Notes: generated by a model from the sequence alone, not told the origin. A stretch of 64,000 nt of DNA from Phoenix dactylifera (GCF_009389715.1 NC_052397.1:13643129-13707128), one strand, 5' to 3'; counted from the stretch's first letter, positions 33,902 to 46,562 are shown. Numbers and translations: made by a program.

Positions 33902-34168
33902 AGCCACTTCAGCCAAGAGATCGCACGTGGGGGAGACCAGAAGGAACGAGGGACGGAGCGACACGGGAGGGTGGATGATTCATCGTGGTGGGTCCCGCAT
34001 CCAAGGACAGGGATTTATTATCCCAAAGGACATGAATGGGTGATGGAGGATGTTCCACGTGGTGCTTCCTGCTTTGGACAAACGTATTGGCTGCGAAGCT
34101 TCGAAGGTGTGGAGAAGCCGGCTTCGGATCCTTCCGCAGGCGACGTCTTTGACCATCCGCTTCTTTAA
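33902..34168 (+). CDS. LEA-like protein, C-terminal exon (partial)
   Basis: The frame from about 33902 to the TAA at 34166-34168 encodes SHFSQEIARGGDQ, then SSWWVPHPRTGIYYPKGHEW, VMEDVPRGAS and QTYWLRSFEGVEKP. The W-V-P-x-P-x-T-G-x-Y core is the signature of LEA_3-like proteins; FSQEIAR resembles what follows a mitochondrial presequence in that group. AG acceptors before 33902 or 33912 are available. A stop lies at 33869-33871 in frame, so an earlier exon is needed for a start and presequence, and I did not find one. The exon is GC-rich beside AT-rich flanks and unbroken. Either the first exon is distant or this is a truncated copy. Such proteins are thought to protect organelles or enzymes during drying and stress. 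Confidence 0.5.
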   Translation, partial: SHFSQEIARGGDQKERGTERHGRVDDSSWWVPHPRTGIYYPKGHEWVMEDVPRGASCFGQTYWLRSFEGVEKPASDPSAGDVFDHPLL

Positions 34169-34479
34169 TATGTAAACCCACATCCTCGTGACATGAGTTC
34201 GTACTATGTACTATTCTCTTAAGGAGAATAAAATGGTTTTATGGAATAAAAAAATAATTATAGTAAAAATGTTGCTAAATACAGTAGTATCTCATGCCGT
34301 ACGCCGATGAGTACATCATAAAAATAAAAAAAATAAAAAAAATAAAAAAAAACGGAGAGGAGAAAGAATAGAATTAAAACTCTTCCAAAATAACTCTTTT
34401 AAATGATGCGCAGCGAAAGAAGCAACTCAGTCAGCAGCACTATTCTCCTCTTGATAAACTTGAGTAGCCCGAAAAGCTA
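34169..34479. other. 3' flank of the LEA-like exon
   Basis: Includes AATAAAATGG and ATGGAATAAA near 34,225-34,250, which could serve as poly(A) signals, followed by an A-rich run at 34,320-34,350. Confidence 0.45.
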
Positions 34480-34795
34480 TAAGCTCTCTCACGAGCTCAC
34501 ACATATTTCATAATAGTAGATGCCAGTCAATACAGTGAGCCTGTCAATACTCTTTTGAATCCAGTCGATCACTATGGCTGTATTGTCTTCAAAATGGATA
34601 CACTCCACTTCCAACGCCAATTTGGCATGAGTATTGTTCTCCCAAGCTATTCTCAGCTTTGCGCCATTAACAGATTCATCGAAGTATGCCATCCTTCGAC
34701 TGCCACAAGTCTCAACTCCCGATCCCTAATTACATAGCCCAACCCACCGCTATCTCCCACCTCAATAAAAATGTTGTTCGATGTTTCAATTTCTT
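34480..34795 (-). pseudogene. RNase H (RVT_3-type) relic of a retroelement
   Basis: Read on the minus strand, one frame gives GGLGYVIRDRELRLVAVEGW. After a frame change it continues with AKLRIAWENNTHAKLALEVE, then IHFEDNTAIVIDWIQ. This is the pattern of the plant 'reverse transcriptase-like' RNase H domain (G-x-V-I-R-D, A-E-x-x-A, E-x-D). Stops and the frame change show that it is dead. It is probably a fragment of a non-LTR element or a domesticated-type RNase H duplicate. Confidence 0.6.
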
Positions 34796-36440
34796 CAATA
34801 AAGTACATGCAATGTGTTTTATAGAATTTCTTTACGATATCTCATCATATTAACATCTTTGATGGGACATATTATAATAAAATAATAATCTTTATGACAA
34901 TTAGCTATTATTAATAATTTTTCCTCGTTAGTAGCTATAATCAAAAGATAAACATCATTACATGAATAATAATATTGTTAGTCAGGTCTTTATTTACGGA
35001 TGGAATGATGTTGTTCAAAATAGACATGGATATGTATTCTTGAATTTTAAAAATTTTATTTTAATATAATTAGTATTTTGCATAGGGAATGCATATGGAA
35101 GTGGAGATGAAAGAGTAATTCCAGAGAAAGGATTGCACCCTCTTAAAACTTCAGTTATAATAGTGGAAACAAGCAATACAAAAATCAATTAGTATACTTC
35201 TGGAATAGGGTTGAGAGCATTACCTTTCTATATTCAAACCCGAAACCTCTTCTTATTACCTGTTGAAAAAAAAGGAATGTCATTGAGAGCATCCAAAGGC
35301 AATTAGTGTTATTTAAATAGTTGTTCTAACGTGTAAAGCAAAAATCGCTAGCCAAATTCATATACTAGTCATAATAATACTATAGTAATCTTTTTTTATA
35401 ATAAATATTATGGCAATCATTACTTCAAACATAACAGTATTTAGAGATGGCAATTGAGTTGAAACAGATCATATAAGGATCGGATTAGATGCAAGTAGTC
35501 AAAATTAATCAACTTAAACTTGAACTGTTTATTAAATAGGTTAAATTTTTAGATTTGAATCCGACATGTTTATTAAACAAATCTGACATCCATAATCTAT
35601 TTATTAAACATCAGATTAAACGGATCAAATAGATTAAATAGATTTTTAATGAATTAAATAAATTTAAATAGATTAAGTAGGTCGAGTCAACTGGTCAGAA
35701 AGAGGTTAAACATGTTAAATAGGTTAAATTATGATCCGATCTAATTATTGAACGAATCAAAATAGAATTAAATGAGCTAAAGGTCTAAATTTGAATCAAT
35801 CCATTAATAAACAAATTTAGATAGGTTGATGCATTTATAATTCAAATTTATTTATGCCAAATTTAAACCTATTTAAAATATACCATTTTCGGATCAAATT
35901 GAATAATAAATTGCCCCATCCCGTCGCACTTCAGTCTTATCTCGTCCCATATGAAATTTTGTCAACTATCCTATCCAATCCTATGGGCACCCTAACCCAA
36001 AAAAAAAAAAAAAAAGCAGTGTAATTATCTTAAGACACGGGTTCCATGTGTGACATAAATATTTTCTTATCCTTCACAAGTACATCACGGAAGGCTGCAC
36101 ATAAATATTTATGATTTAACTGAAATTCTCATATTTATTATTTCCCGAATGGCAACTTCAACCATTTCCGTTCAAATCCGCCCACCCTTCTCGAAAGTCC
36201 GCGCGCCGCCGGCGACGAGCCGCACCCGTCGGTGGAGAATCTGATCCGATCCGACGGCCCTGATCGCATCCACATAACTAATTAACAATTCCGTAAAACT
36301 AATCGCTCCCTTCGCCCTCTTAAATTAGGGAGAGGGTCGCCACCCAACTACGACTCCAGGGTTAGGGTTAGGTTTCTTTTTCTTCTGGAATCTCGAACCT
36401 GTCCCGTGTTTCCTTTCGATTTGGAAGGGGATTTCTTCGG
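34796..36440. other. AT-rich intergenic DNA and promoter of the syntaxin-type gene
   Basis: 35,450-36,000 is a repeat-like block full of GATTAAATAG / GGATCGGATTA variants, perhaps an old hAT-type MITE (it starts near AGAGATGGCAATTGAG). 36,180-36,440 turns GC-rich and contains a GGGTTAGGGTTAGG box at about 36,360 in the leader, a motif common near plant gene starts. Confidence 0.5.
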
Positions 36441-37908
36441 ATGGCCACGAGCTTCGATCGATGGGAGAAGGATCCCTTCTTCTCCGCCGCCGAGGAGGTC
36501 CAGGAATCCGCCGACAGGTACGGGATCATTGAGGGTTTTGTTGTTCCTCTTCTTCTTCTTATTCTCTTTTAGACTTTGGAGGATTTTAACGTTTTGTTGT
36601 GTCTCCGCTTTGTAGGTTGGAATCGATTTATAGGCAGTGGATCCAAGAGAGGAAACAGGCGTCGAAGCTCCGAGGAAGAAGCGAATGCGCCTCCGTCGAG
36701 CTCCACAGAGAGCTTCACACAGCTCTCGGCACCGCAAAGTGGCAGGTGATTTTTGGTTCCCATTGTTTTTTTTCCCTAAAATCTCTGATTTTGATTCGTT
36801 TCTAGGGATTTATATGGAAGGAGTCGTTCAAAATGGGATTTTGATCCCATTTTCTCTTCAAAAATTCCTATTTTAATCGGGTCCTGGGTTTTTCTCATGG
36901 ATGGAATTGTTCGAAAATGGGATTTTGATATTACTTTAATTCTCAGCTCGAGGAATTGGAGCGGGCGGTCAGGTCGAATGATGAGGCCTCTTTGGCGGGG
37001 GAAGATACGAGAGCTCGGCACAGCCAATTCGTGGCAGCAATTGGAAATCGGATATCAGTGATGGAGAATGCTTTGAAGGAATCAAATCTTGAGGCGGGCG
37101 AGACTGCTCTGACCTGGGTCCGATTGGATGAGCGAGAACGAGACGAACTCGCTCGATTCCTATCCTGCCCTGTCTTGGAAAGAGAGGAGGCATTGATGAT
37201 TCCATCTGTTGGTGACCTTGAGAATAGGAACGGTGTGATGAAAATGAATGGAGAGGCTTCTGGTGGCAGTTCAAAGAATTCTTGCAACTCAAATGAATCA
37301 TATTCATGGGAAACGGGGGGTGAGAGGGTGCCTGAGCCTCGAAGGACAGCAAGTGCCAGTGCTGATATCGGGGCATGGAAGATTTCGTTTCCCAGTGAGG
37401 GTGAGGAGACTTCTGAGATATCATCTGATGATCGTCCTAATGCTCCCCCTCCAAGGATACTTAGCTTCTCTGTGTTAACTGGTGCTTTAGAATCAACATC
37501 TAGAATGAAATGGTACAAAAATGGGTTCAGGAAGTGGAAAGGAGGGCACCAACATGATGCAACATGCTCCATCCCTGTACGAAATCATCAGGTTAGAATT
37601 TCTGCTTGTCTTAATGTCTTTTGTCCATTCATTATAGTTCAAGGATGCGGTTATGATTACTTCTGGTGATTGATACTAATTGTTGTTATATTGTTTTTCC
37701 TTGTCTATTATTCAAGGAATTCAATGCTTGCTACGAGAGAAGTAAAAGTTGCCTTAGTGATTGTGGAGAGGAGAAATGTGATAAGCAGCTTGATGGGTGG
37801 GTTGGTGCTCTTCAAAGACAACTTCAAAGGTCTCAGTATCAAATTCAGTATGGTCGGCCTATTCAGATTATTCTTTGGGCAATCCTTGCTGCCTTATTGA
37901 TTGGTTAG
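36441..37908 (+). CDS. Syntaxin-6 N-terminal-domain (t-SNARE-like) protein
   Basis: Exons 36441-36517, 36616-36745, 36947-37591 and 37717-37908, all GT/AG and in frame, giving about 347 residues. It opens MATSFDRWEKDPFFSAAEEV, followed by IYRQWIQERKQ and LHTALGTAKWQLEELERAV, the helical start of the syntaxin-6 N-terminal domain of SYP6-type SNAREs. The central part is Ser/Glu-rich and variable. The end has CDKQLDGWVGALQRQLQRSQ and a C-terminal hydrophobic anchor IQIILWAILAALLIG. This matches a plant family annotated 'syntaxin/t-SNARE family' that lacks a clear SNARE coiled coil; role presumably in endomembrane trafficking. The anchor stops after only about 15 residues at GGT-TAG. The last G|GTTAGT could instead be a splice donor leading to an exon at 42943-42968, which would lengthen the anchor by eight mostly hydrophobic residues. 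Confidence 0.85.
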
Positions 37909-38990
37909 TTCCTTTAAATCTCTTTTTATTGTTGGTGTGATTATGTTGTTGGTGGCTCCGATTACCTTTTCAACTCTATAAAGTGAAAAAAGTGATTTTC
38001 ATTATTTGAGGACATATACTTTGTGCTCTTTAAGATGTCAAACATTTCTGGACCTTCGTCAGATTTTAAACAATGGCAATATGTTCCAAAAAACAATAAA
38101 AGAAAAGAAAGTGGACAGAAAACTTCGTTCTCTTAAGTCATTTTTATTTGTAAAAGCAAAACAAAATTTTGAAAACCAAAACATATGAAAGAAACTCAAT
38201 CCCCTTCAAGTTGTTTTCCCGACAACAAAAAACACATATTAATGATCTTATTCCATTTGTTCTCAAACAACTATACTCTTTGGACAGAATTTTGGATTGT
38301 GGCCTGGGGTCTAAGTGGTTTTAGACCGTTTGTTTCCCTAAATACCTTTGGTGGATGCTATGGTGTAAACAAGCTAAGCTGAGCTATATGGTAGTTGCTC
38401 AGGGTTGGCTTGTTATATATAAAAGGGTAATTGAGTTCGAGCTGAACTCAAGTCAAGCTTGAGAATGTGTGCTCAAGCTTGGTTCATTTGTAATGTGAAC
38501 TAATTTTGAATGAACTTTTCATTTAGCTAAGCTAGCTGCTTTGGATATTTGGAAGTCCAAGGTGTTCAAGCTTGGCTCATACATGACCTAGGCCTTAAGA
38601 AATGTTAAGGCTTCCTCCTTTTTTAGCTGAGCAGAGTTGAAATAAGCCATTATTGAGCCGAGCTTGAGGTAAGATGTTCCCTTGCAATTCTAGTGGATGC
38701 ATAGTGTCTTGGGAAGAGGGAAAGATAGAAGGAGAAGAGGAATGGTAAGGAGAAAAGGGGAAGGAAGAGGAGGATAAGATAAAAAAGGAAACTAATAAAA
38801 AAGGAACATACAAGAAAGAAGAAGATATTCAATAGCTAGTAGAAACCTTGTAACTTGTAAGTTCATAACCATGACAGCATAAGATATAGCAAGTGAGTTG
38901 GTTAAGAAAAGGGCCATAGCTATAACAAGCATGGAAGGTGGTACTATCCTAAATCGCTCAGTTTGAGGCGTACTGAGCCGACTGGCACGG
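37909..38990. other. Downstream region of the syntaxin-type gene, or start of its long intron 4
   Basis: 38,340-38,680 contains short repeats of AAGCTTG, GAGCTGAACTCAAG and GAGCCGAGCTTGAG in a hAT-like subterminal style; old transposon relic likely. No gene recognised. Confidence 0.4.
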
Positions 38991-39560
38991 TTTTTCCCCT
39001 TAGTTCGAGAAACTGGCAAGGGAGAAAGAAAGAGAGGAAAAAGAGACAGAGAGAGGGAGGGAGAGGGAGAGGGAGGAAGGGAGATAGAGAGGGAGGCTAC
39101 AACGTAACAGGGGTGAAACCCTGTTTTGAAATGAAATAGGGGCTCAGACCCATCTTTTTTTTGAATTTTTTTAAAGTAAAGTCGGCAGATAGGGAGAAGG
39201 GAAGAGAGGAAGAGAGAGAGAGAGGAGGGGGGAGGGAGGCCACATTGTAATGGTGGCTGAGCCCTATTTTGAAACGAAATAGGGGCTCCGACATTTTTTT
39301 AAGTGAAGTTGGCTCCGAGTTCACTTAAAAAAATTCAAAAAAGGGGCCAAAGCCTCTGTTTCAAATGCAACAGGGGCTCCTCCCTTGTTACGCCGTGACC
39401 AGAGCAGAGGGTGCTCAAAAGCTCTCTCTCTCCTCCTCCCTCTTCCTCCCTCTCCTCCTTCCCCCCTCTCCCCCCTCCCCCCCCTCACTCTCTTTCTCTC
39501 TCTCTCTTCCTCTCTTTCCTTCTCCTTCTCCCCTTCCCTCTTTGGCTCCCCTCTATTGGT
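38991..39560. repeat. Inverted purine/pyrimidine-rich repeat block
   Basis: Long GA-rich runs at 39,015-39,095 and 39,195-39,240 face a CT-rich run at 39,420-39,545. In between, a module resembling GAAATGAAATAGGGGCTC occurs three times (about 39,130, 39,275 and, diverged, 39,360), separated by G/C-poor runs such as AAAAAAATTCAAAAAA. The ends (CTGAGCCGACTGGCACGG and GCCGCGAGTTGGCGCGGCAC) resemble those of dispersed 'GTACCGACCG'-type repeats. Probably a degenerate non-coding transposon. Confidence 0.6.
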
Positions 39561-39960
39561 ATGCCGCGAGTTGGCGCGGCACGACACCATACCATACTGT
39601 ACCATGGGGCAAATAGAATGGGTCTTGGTGCTGGTTCCACCGATCTTGATAACAAGTAAGCATTTTTCTACCATTCATTTCTATGAAGGGCGTCATGAGT
39701 TGAAATGTACAAAGCATATATCATTCATGATGTTGCGTTGTTGATGTCTTAATATTGTCATATTTAATATGCAAACCTGATGCCTATACTCCTAATTAAA
39801 TATTGTTCATTTGGGTTATCTATGATCTACATTGGACCTTGCTGGTCTTCCTTTGTCAAACTGTAAGGTCAAACTAAGGTAGGTTCTACATGCAACTTTT
39901 AAATGAATTAGTCATTCCACTTTCTGTGACACATACATACACTATTGCAACTTGTAAATG

Positions 39961-40016
<56 letters not shown>

Positions 40017-42942
40017 AAAACATGTACTTTACTATGTCAGGATATATGTGAATTATGTATTGAATATTTATATACGAAAGAAAATTTACATAGTCACGTA
40101 TGTTTTGTGTATTGATTTTGTTATTAAATGAATCATAAGTATGTCTACACCTCATTAGTATAAGTGATATGTGTTCATTATACGAAATTTATATCTATAA
40201 TATAGTATGCAAGTTGGTTCTTATACTGAAGTATATATATTTAGTTAGTTTAGGTATATATATATTTTTATACAACTAATATGTTGAGTTTGAATTAACA
40301 TACATAAAAAAAATATAATTAAACATATTGAGCACTCTTCGCCTAGATGGTGAATCTTGCCTATTTGCCTTGCCAATACTGGTTATCAGTTAAAATGATA
40401 TGGATTAGTTTTCTATAGGGTCACTGAATATGGATAGTCCTAGCTGATCAATTAGGAAAAGGGTAAAATTTTTTGTTTCTATTATCTTTGAATTTGTAAA
40501 GTAAGAGACTATTTGCAAGAAGATGGAAGGAATGCTAGAAGAGTCATTAAAAATTGAGGATGAAGAAGCATGAAAGGAAGAGAGTGAGAAACAAGCAGGC
40601 TGTAACACCAAACCTAGCAAATAGCAAACACAAAATGTGGGCAACCAAAGCAATATTATGGTCTAATCCTCAATTCCTAACTAGCTGTGGTTGACTACAT
40701 GAATCCTTTTCCTCTATTCCGCTCTGTTTAGAGGCACACTTTCTGAAAGATGTAAAAATATCAAAGTCTTTCCTTGCTCCTTGATCTCATGTGATTTTTG
40801 GTCTACCTCTACCCGCTTTTCCTTCTACACGAATGAAATCACTCCTTTGTATTGTACATCCCTCGGCCTACATTATACATCAAACCATCTAAGTTATTCT
40901 TCTCTCAATTTGTCCTAAATCGGTGTTTCTTCTACCTTTTTATGAATGACTGCATTTCTTATTTTATCTTTTCTCTTATTATCCACATATCTATCTCAAC
41001 ATTCTCATTTCAGCCACACTCATCTTGTACAGATGTTTTCTAACTATCCATCATTTTGTATTATAAAATATAACTGGTGGTATGTCTATTTTATAATTTT
41101 TTCCCTTCAACTCGTCAGATATCCTACTATCACATAAATATCTCAATTGCACTTTTCCATTTTATCCAACATGCTTTGATCTTTTGGACAACATCCTCTT
41201 CAATCTCCAATTGCCTATGAATATTCAATCCTACATACTGAAAGTGATTACCCATTGGAACTGGAATATGATGGATAAACGAAAAGAAATGGGATTAATA
41301 TGCAACAAGTCCTTGTTTATATTGTTTTTAAATTTTCAACGAAACATTTGATTTGGCCATGAAGAGGAAAGTGGGCCACTATTTGAGAAAGAAAATAATA
41401 ACATAAGTTGGTTTGCTCGTTGATAACGAGCAGCAAGAAATAATTTTTTATCTTCTGCTTAACTGCTGATTTTTGCTGTAAACAGTAGTCAGTAGTAGAA
41501 GTGAAGAAATGAGATATAAGGGAATAGCTTGGAGCCATAAGCAATCAGAACTTTTCAAGACCTGAAACCAGATCTGTTTTATAATATATATACAGCAGAA
41601 ACCCAGGGATATTGTAGGTAAATCATGGATATATCCCAATTAGGATTTAGGTTTAGAAAACATGCTTAAATTCTATCTGATTCCTTAAATGCAAGATACT
41701 ATTTTCATGGGGAAGTCTTTCATTTTTTTTTTCCCAGTGCGATGAAATGTGATTGAGGTTCAAAATCTTTGCTTAGAAAGAATGATTGATCCAGCTTTGG
41801 GCCAAAATGTGTGAACATATGGGCTACAACCAGAAGCTTTAAACTTAAGAGAAAAGGGAAGAAATTAGGAAAAGTTGCTAAGAACTATAAAAGTTAACAG
41901 AATGGTATGAAAAAATCTAAAGGCTTAACAATTTTTGTCTGTACTTTTCTGTTATACTCTGAAGTCACAATCAATGATTTATAAGTAATGTTGATAAATA
42001 TGTTAAAATGCATGATAGTTTAGAACTTCGGAACAATAAGTAGTGAAAGTACTGATCACATCATAATGAAAGCTATGAATACTGGTAAATAAATTAAAAA
42101 GCTTGACACATCAAAATAATGCTTACTTGCTAACTGTTTAAATATTTAAAGTCATTAGTTGCAAGAGTACCAAGCTGTAGTAAGTCGTATATGTAATTAG
42201 GTTTTTTTTTATATGTTTCGGATGAAATCCAAGTTATATATACTTAAGGCTGTATGTTTTCAATTATGTCCAAAACAAGCTGAAATAGGGTTGAAACATA
42301 ATTATATCTATTTCAACTCTTTAATGAGCGTTTTTTTTTTGTTTTGGAATATGTGGGAATGCCACTTGGTTTTGGAATCTGATACTTTCTCCTATGCATG
42401 CTTCGAGGAGAGGGATACCAATAGATGATTTCAATGAGTATATGAATTTCAAGAATTGAATAAAGACAAACACATCTTGAAATTTCCTATTCTTCTTGCT
42501 TGAACCTTTGTGAATAATAAAATTTTGTCAGATCTGTTTATTAGCTTATCAGGAAATACCCATGGTCTTATTTGGTATTATGTTTATTGAACTCAATACC
42601 ACAAGTGGTGCTCTACATTCATTGATGTGAACTTAAACAAATATCATACGTTAAAAACTTTTGCATGTCTGTATGACATTGATAACAATATCTTGAAGAA
42701 TAGTATTGTAGAGATTAGCGAGTTGTGTCACTATTGTGACATCTTTTATTTGCCATGTTGTCTTTTAATCAATCGTTCAAGCCAAGAATGAGCATCATGT
42801 CAAATAAATCACAACAATTTTATTACAGAAACAAATAAGAATGCTAACTTTTCTATGATATTAGTTTCTTGATTTTCTTTATTCCAAATGATAGAATTGT
42901 CTGCTTTGGACAAAAGCCTTACCATTTAACTCATTCATGCAG
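39561..42942. other. Long non-coding stretch
   Basis: AT-rich, with a (GT)n(AT)n microsatellite at 39962-40014. Nothing else supported. Confidence 0.4.
39962..40014. repeat. Compound (GT)n(AT)n microsatellite
   Basis: About eight GT units followed by about 18 AT units. Confidence 0.95.
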
Positions 42943-42968
42943 TAATATTTGCATTTTGTGCTACTTAA
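42943..42968 (+). CDS. Candidate fifth exon of the syntaxin-type gene
   Basis: After ATGCAG at 42937-42942, the phase left by a donor at 37904 yields IFAFCAT then TAA. The preceding exon ends AILAALLI plus one base, so the joined anchor would be about 24 hydrophobic residues, a normal membrane span. It would need a 5.0-kb intron. Evidence is only phase, hydrophobicity and plausible GT/AG signals; the simple stop at 37906-37908 is equally possible. Confidence 0.3.
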
Positions 42969-45900
42969 AGGAGCTAGTGGAAATTTTTCGTTGGTGTATG
43001 GGCTGGGGAGACAGCTTTGCTACCTCAATAGTTGATAAGGTACGTACATGTATTTCTGTAACTTGTACCCATGTCCACTGCACTTATGTTCTGCAAATGG
43101 ATGAGCAATCTTTTCAATGATATCTGGCTACACAGGGAAATCATATGCAATTAATTGATTGGGTTGGTCAGTTTTTTAATAACTGCATGCCCTATATAAT
43201 GTCCCCACACTATATTCTTTGCCCTTTGTAATCTGGCCATTAATTGTAATACATAGGATGGTAGTTTGCAAAATTAAAATTTAAAATGAGTATTTATTGC
43301 TAGTCAAGAATTTGAATATTTTGTCATAACTTTAACTTAATCTCAGTGGCTTACCTTGCCAAGTGACTAGCTTGCATGTGGCAAGGAAATTTGCACAAGT
43401 TTGTTAACAAATATTCACATGGATGAGACAGGAAGCTATCTTTCCTCCATGGATAAACTATCATTGTTAGTTTTAATGATGAAAATGTTCTCAATCCTTA
43501 ATAAGTTGTTTGAATCTTATAAAATAATTAAATATTGTGAGCCTTATTTTTACTAATGAATATCACTTAAACCACACACACCAAACTTTAATAACTGTAG
43601 AAAATAAATCTATATCTGCATAACAACTTTTAAGAGCATATTTCACACAAGTTACATATTCATGAGGTTTGGATCTAGTATAGTATGATCAGTTGTATTG
43701 ATGCATATTGTGGCTTTTGGTCTGTTAATTGCAATATGGAGCAATATTACCCGAATATATTGAAAAACAGCCTCAAGCGTAGAAGGCATGCATATCTTGA
43801 TTGTGAGGCTTTGGCATGATAGTACTTTATGGTATTGTAGTCACCAGTACATACTTTGGTTTCTTGGATTCTATGCTGTTGTATCCATGTCATATCCTCG
43901 ACGTGAGTTGGAGCTGGCTGGGAAGAGAGGGCTAAGAGGTAGGGACCAGTGGTATGATCAGAAAGGCTATTAAATCAATATCTTGAAACTTTTGAGATAT
44001 CAGAATCTGTCTAAAACCGATCTGTGTCAGGCTTGTGAGATCAATGGTCTCAACTAATCCCTTCCACATCTAAATCCTCTGGCCTACTCGTTTGAACATT
44101 TCACTTGAAGTTATCACATGGATATTGTGGCTAAGGGTCGAAACAGGCCCCAGCCCCATGTTCACATGATATCTCTCACATGGGTGGGAGTTGCTATATA
44201 GCGAAGGTCAATAAAAAGATAAAGTCGAGTGATTGGGGCTGTTAACTGCCAGTACCAATTCAGGATGACAACCTTTCGCAATAATAATTTCTTGTATCTT
44301 GAAAATCTTGGGATTGTGGGGTCGGTGACTTCTCTCTGATTTTTTTGATTTCTTCATCCGCCTGCCTCCTTAGTATTACTTACGCATGTGGGAGATATCT
44401 CACAGACAAAGTGGTTGGCATTCTAACAGTCCCTACAGACTTGCACTCGTTGAAGCGTTATTATTCAAAAAGATAAAAGAAGAGGTATGAGTACATTTGT
44501 TGCAGCAGGTAATCTTGAAGGCATGTGTGGGCACGGCATTTCACATTACAAGTGCATTCAGTGACTTAATTCCTATGATTGATATTTTTTTTTAATGCTT
44601 GAATGCTTTGCATGCAAAAGGTGGGTGCTATCTGTTTTACTTTTGGCAGCCCTAATGGTTAGTAGCGCATTTGTTGGAACCTGTTGGTTTGAGACTTGAA
44701 TTGAAGTGCAGGTGCAACTGGCCACCTGAGCTTCCAATGGAGAAATGATTGTGAGACAGCCAGCGGCATGTTGCTGTGTTTCAAAGAACTGTATGTGGGT
44801 CACCAGAACATGGCAATGGATGAATGACACCTGATGCGGGAGAAGGCACTTGTTTGAGACGCTCGGTCAAGTTGTCGGTGTGGTCTTTGCCAAAAGGCAC
44901 AAAAAAATAAAAAGAAACCAGATTGAAGGTAGTGGACTGTACCTTCCTGAAGATTTGGGATATTGACATCCATCTCGAGTTCTGCTCTTTCCATGGTTCC
45001 CTGCTGTTCAGCTACTTGACTCCCAGGAGTGATGCAACAATAGGCTATCCAAAGAAACATAGTATTGGGAAAGGCAAGCTGGAGTTTGTTTATCCCAGGT
45101 CACAGGACACATTTGTCAGATAGGTGCTGTTTAATTTGCCTAATCTGATGGCATGCTGCTACCTCCTTCCTGTTGATGCAGTAGATTGTATTTTAATGTT
45201 TACTGTGAGAATGCTGCCTTCTTTACTTGTTATCAGATTCCAAAAAGTGCACTCCGTCAGTAAATCGGACATTGAAAGTTACTGCAACCAGAGCCTGTTG
45301 AAAAACATTTCAATTTTTTAGAATCGGTATTAATTTTTGACGAATGTATCAACTACCATGTGGAATAGTTTGACTTCTTGGCTTCTATCTGATGTGTATT
45401 TCCTTTTGTATTTTCTGATATAGAATAGAATAGAACCAAGTTTTTTACCAGTAACGTCTACTTTATGCTTTTGTTTCTTCTAAGCATGCTTTTTGTTACA
45501 ACAAAAGTGTCAAGAGGAGGCCTCAGTTATATGGTCAGTATTATTCAATGAATCTTGGTGTGAAACTGCTGGTTTTGTGCTGAAGTGGGAAACCAGTTTT
45601 TGTTAGGCATCTAATTCATGTCAGAAAATAATTTAATAAATTATTTAGAGACTACGATGCCAGGTGGCAGCAGGAGGGTGTTGGGTCTTCAACATGTTCG
45701 TGGTGTGTGCCGAGCTTCGCGCAACATAGAAAGGCATCACCTATGTGCGAGGGATGTTAGGCACGGACGGTATTTTAAGGAGCAGCCGAAAGGTAACGAT
45801 GATGTTGATTAGGTTGCCTTTTTCACTGTTTATACTCGGGGATTCGTCTGGGTGGATCACGAGTCTGAGCCATAGCCTTTTTATCGCCTTTTGTTTTATG

Positions 45901-46550
45901 ATTTTATAGGTTGCATTTATATCCGTCGGATGTGAGCTGCCGTTATACCAAAAAATAAAAAATAAATAAATTTCAATATTATTAGGATTAGTATTTATTG
46001 AATTGAGATCTTTATCATTGAAATACACTATCAAATATTTTAACAAATAAAAAATATAATTATATAATATATAAATATTCTATATAAAATATAATTATGA
46101 ATTATATTTTTATACATTAGGTCAGTTTGTGCTAAGTTGGACTTGGTCGGGCTCGATTTAGCTTAAAATCAGGTTTAGATTGGATTCAAGGTCAGCCCTA
46201 GCACAACCAGAGCAGGTCAAGCTCTAGGGGTTGGATATGCTCAGGCTTGAACCGAAATAACTTTTTGTCCAAAAATTCTGAGCCAAGTTTAGCTTATCTG
46301 AACTGATTCAAGCTTAATCAGAAGTAAAGCCGAGCCCCAGCCGCAGCCATCAGTCCTCGTTCGTAACACTGCCCTTATCGTCATAAATAATAGACGGTTC
46401 CTGTCTGTTCGTTCATCAAGATCCTTCGCTGAAGCTTCCGCATTACGTCAAAGTCTTCGACCGTAGCTTCCTTCGCTCTTTCCTGCCAAAAAATCCCAAG
46501 CGTTTCATTACCTTTCTCCTCCTCCGCCTCCTATTCTTCTTACAATTAAA
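42969..46550. other. Intergenic region before the RING gene
   Basis: No coding gene recognised. 45,650-45,870 is locally GC-richer and without transposon signs. 46,120-46,340 has repeats of GGGCTCG / AAGCTTGA type typical of old hAT-like MITEs. Confidence 0.4.
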
Positions 46551-46562
46551 TATATATATATT
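46551..46562 (+). promoter_or_regulatory. Candidate TATA box of the RING gene
   Basis: TATATATATATT lies about 60-70 bp before the start codon, preceded by a CT-rich stretch (46,505-46,540). This is a usual plant core-promoter layout. Confidence 0.5.

Noticed and set aside
36355-36375. Telomere-like GGGTTAGGGTTAGG in the syntaxin gene leader
   Set aside because: Only two units; telo-box-like motifs are common near plant gene starts and this is no sign of a chromosome end.
45790-45870. Possible C/D snoRNA (GATGATG near 45797 and GTCTGAG near 45866)
   Set aside because: The first box does not fit RTGATGA exactly, no terminal stem is visible and no guide target was identified.
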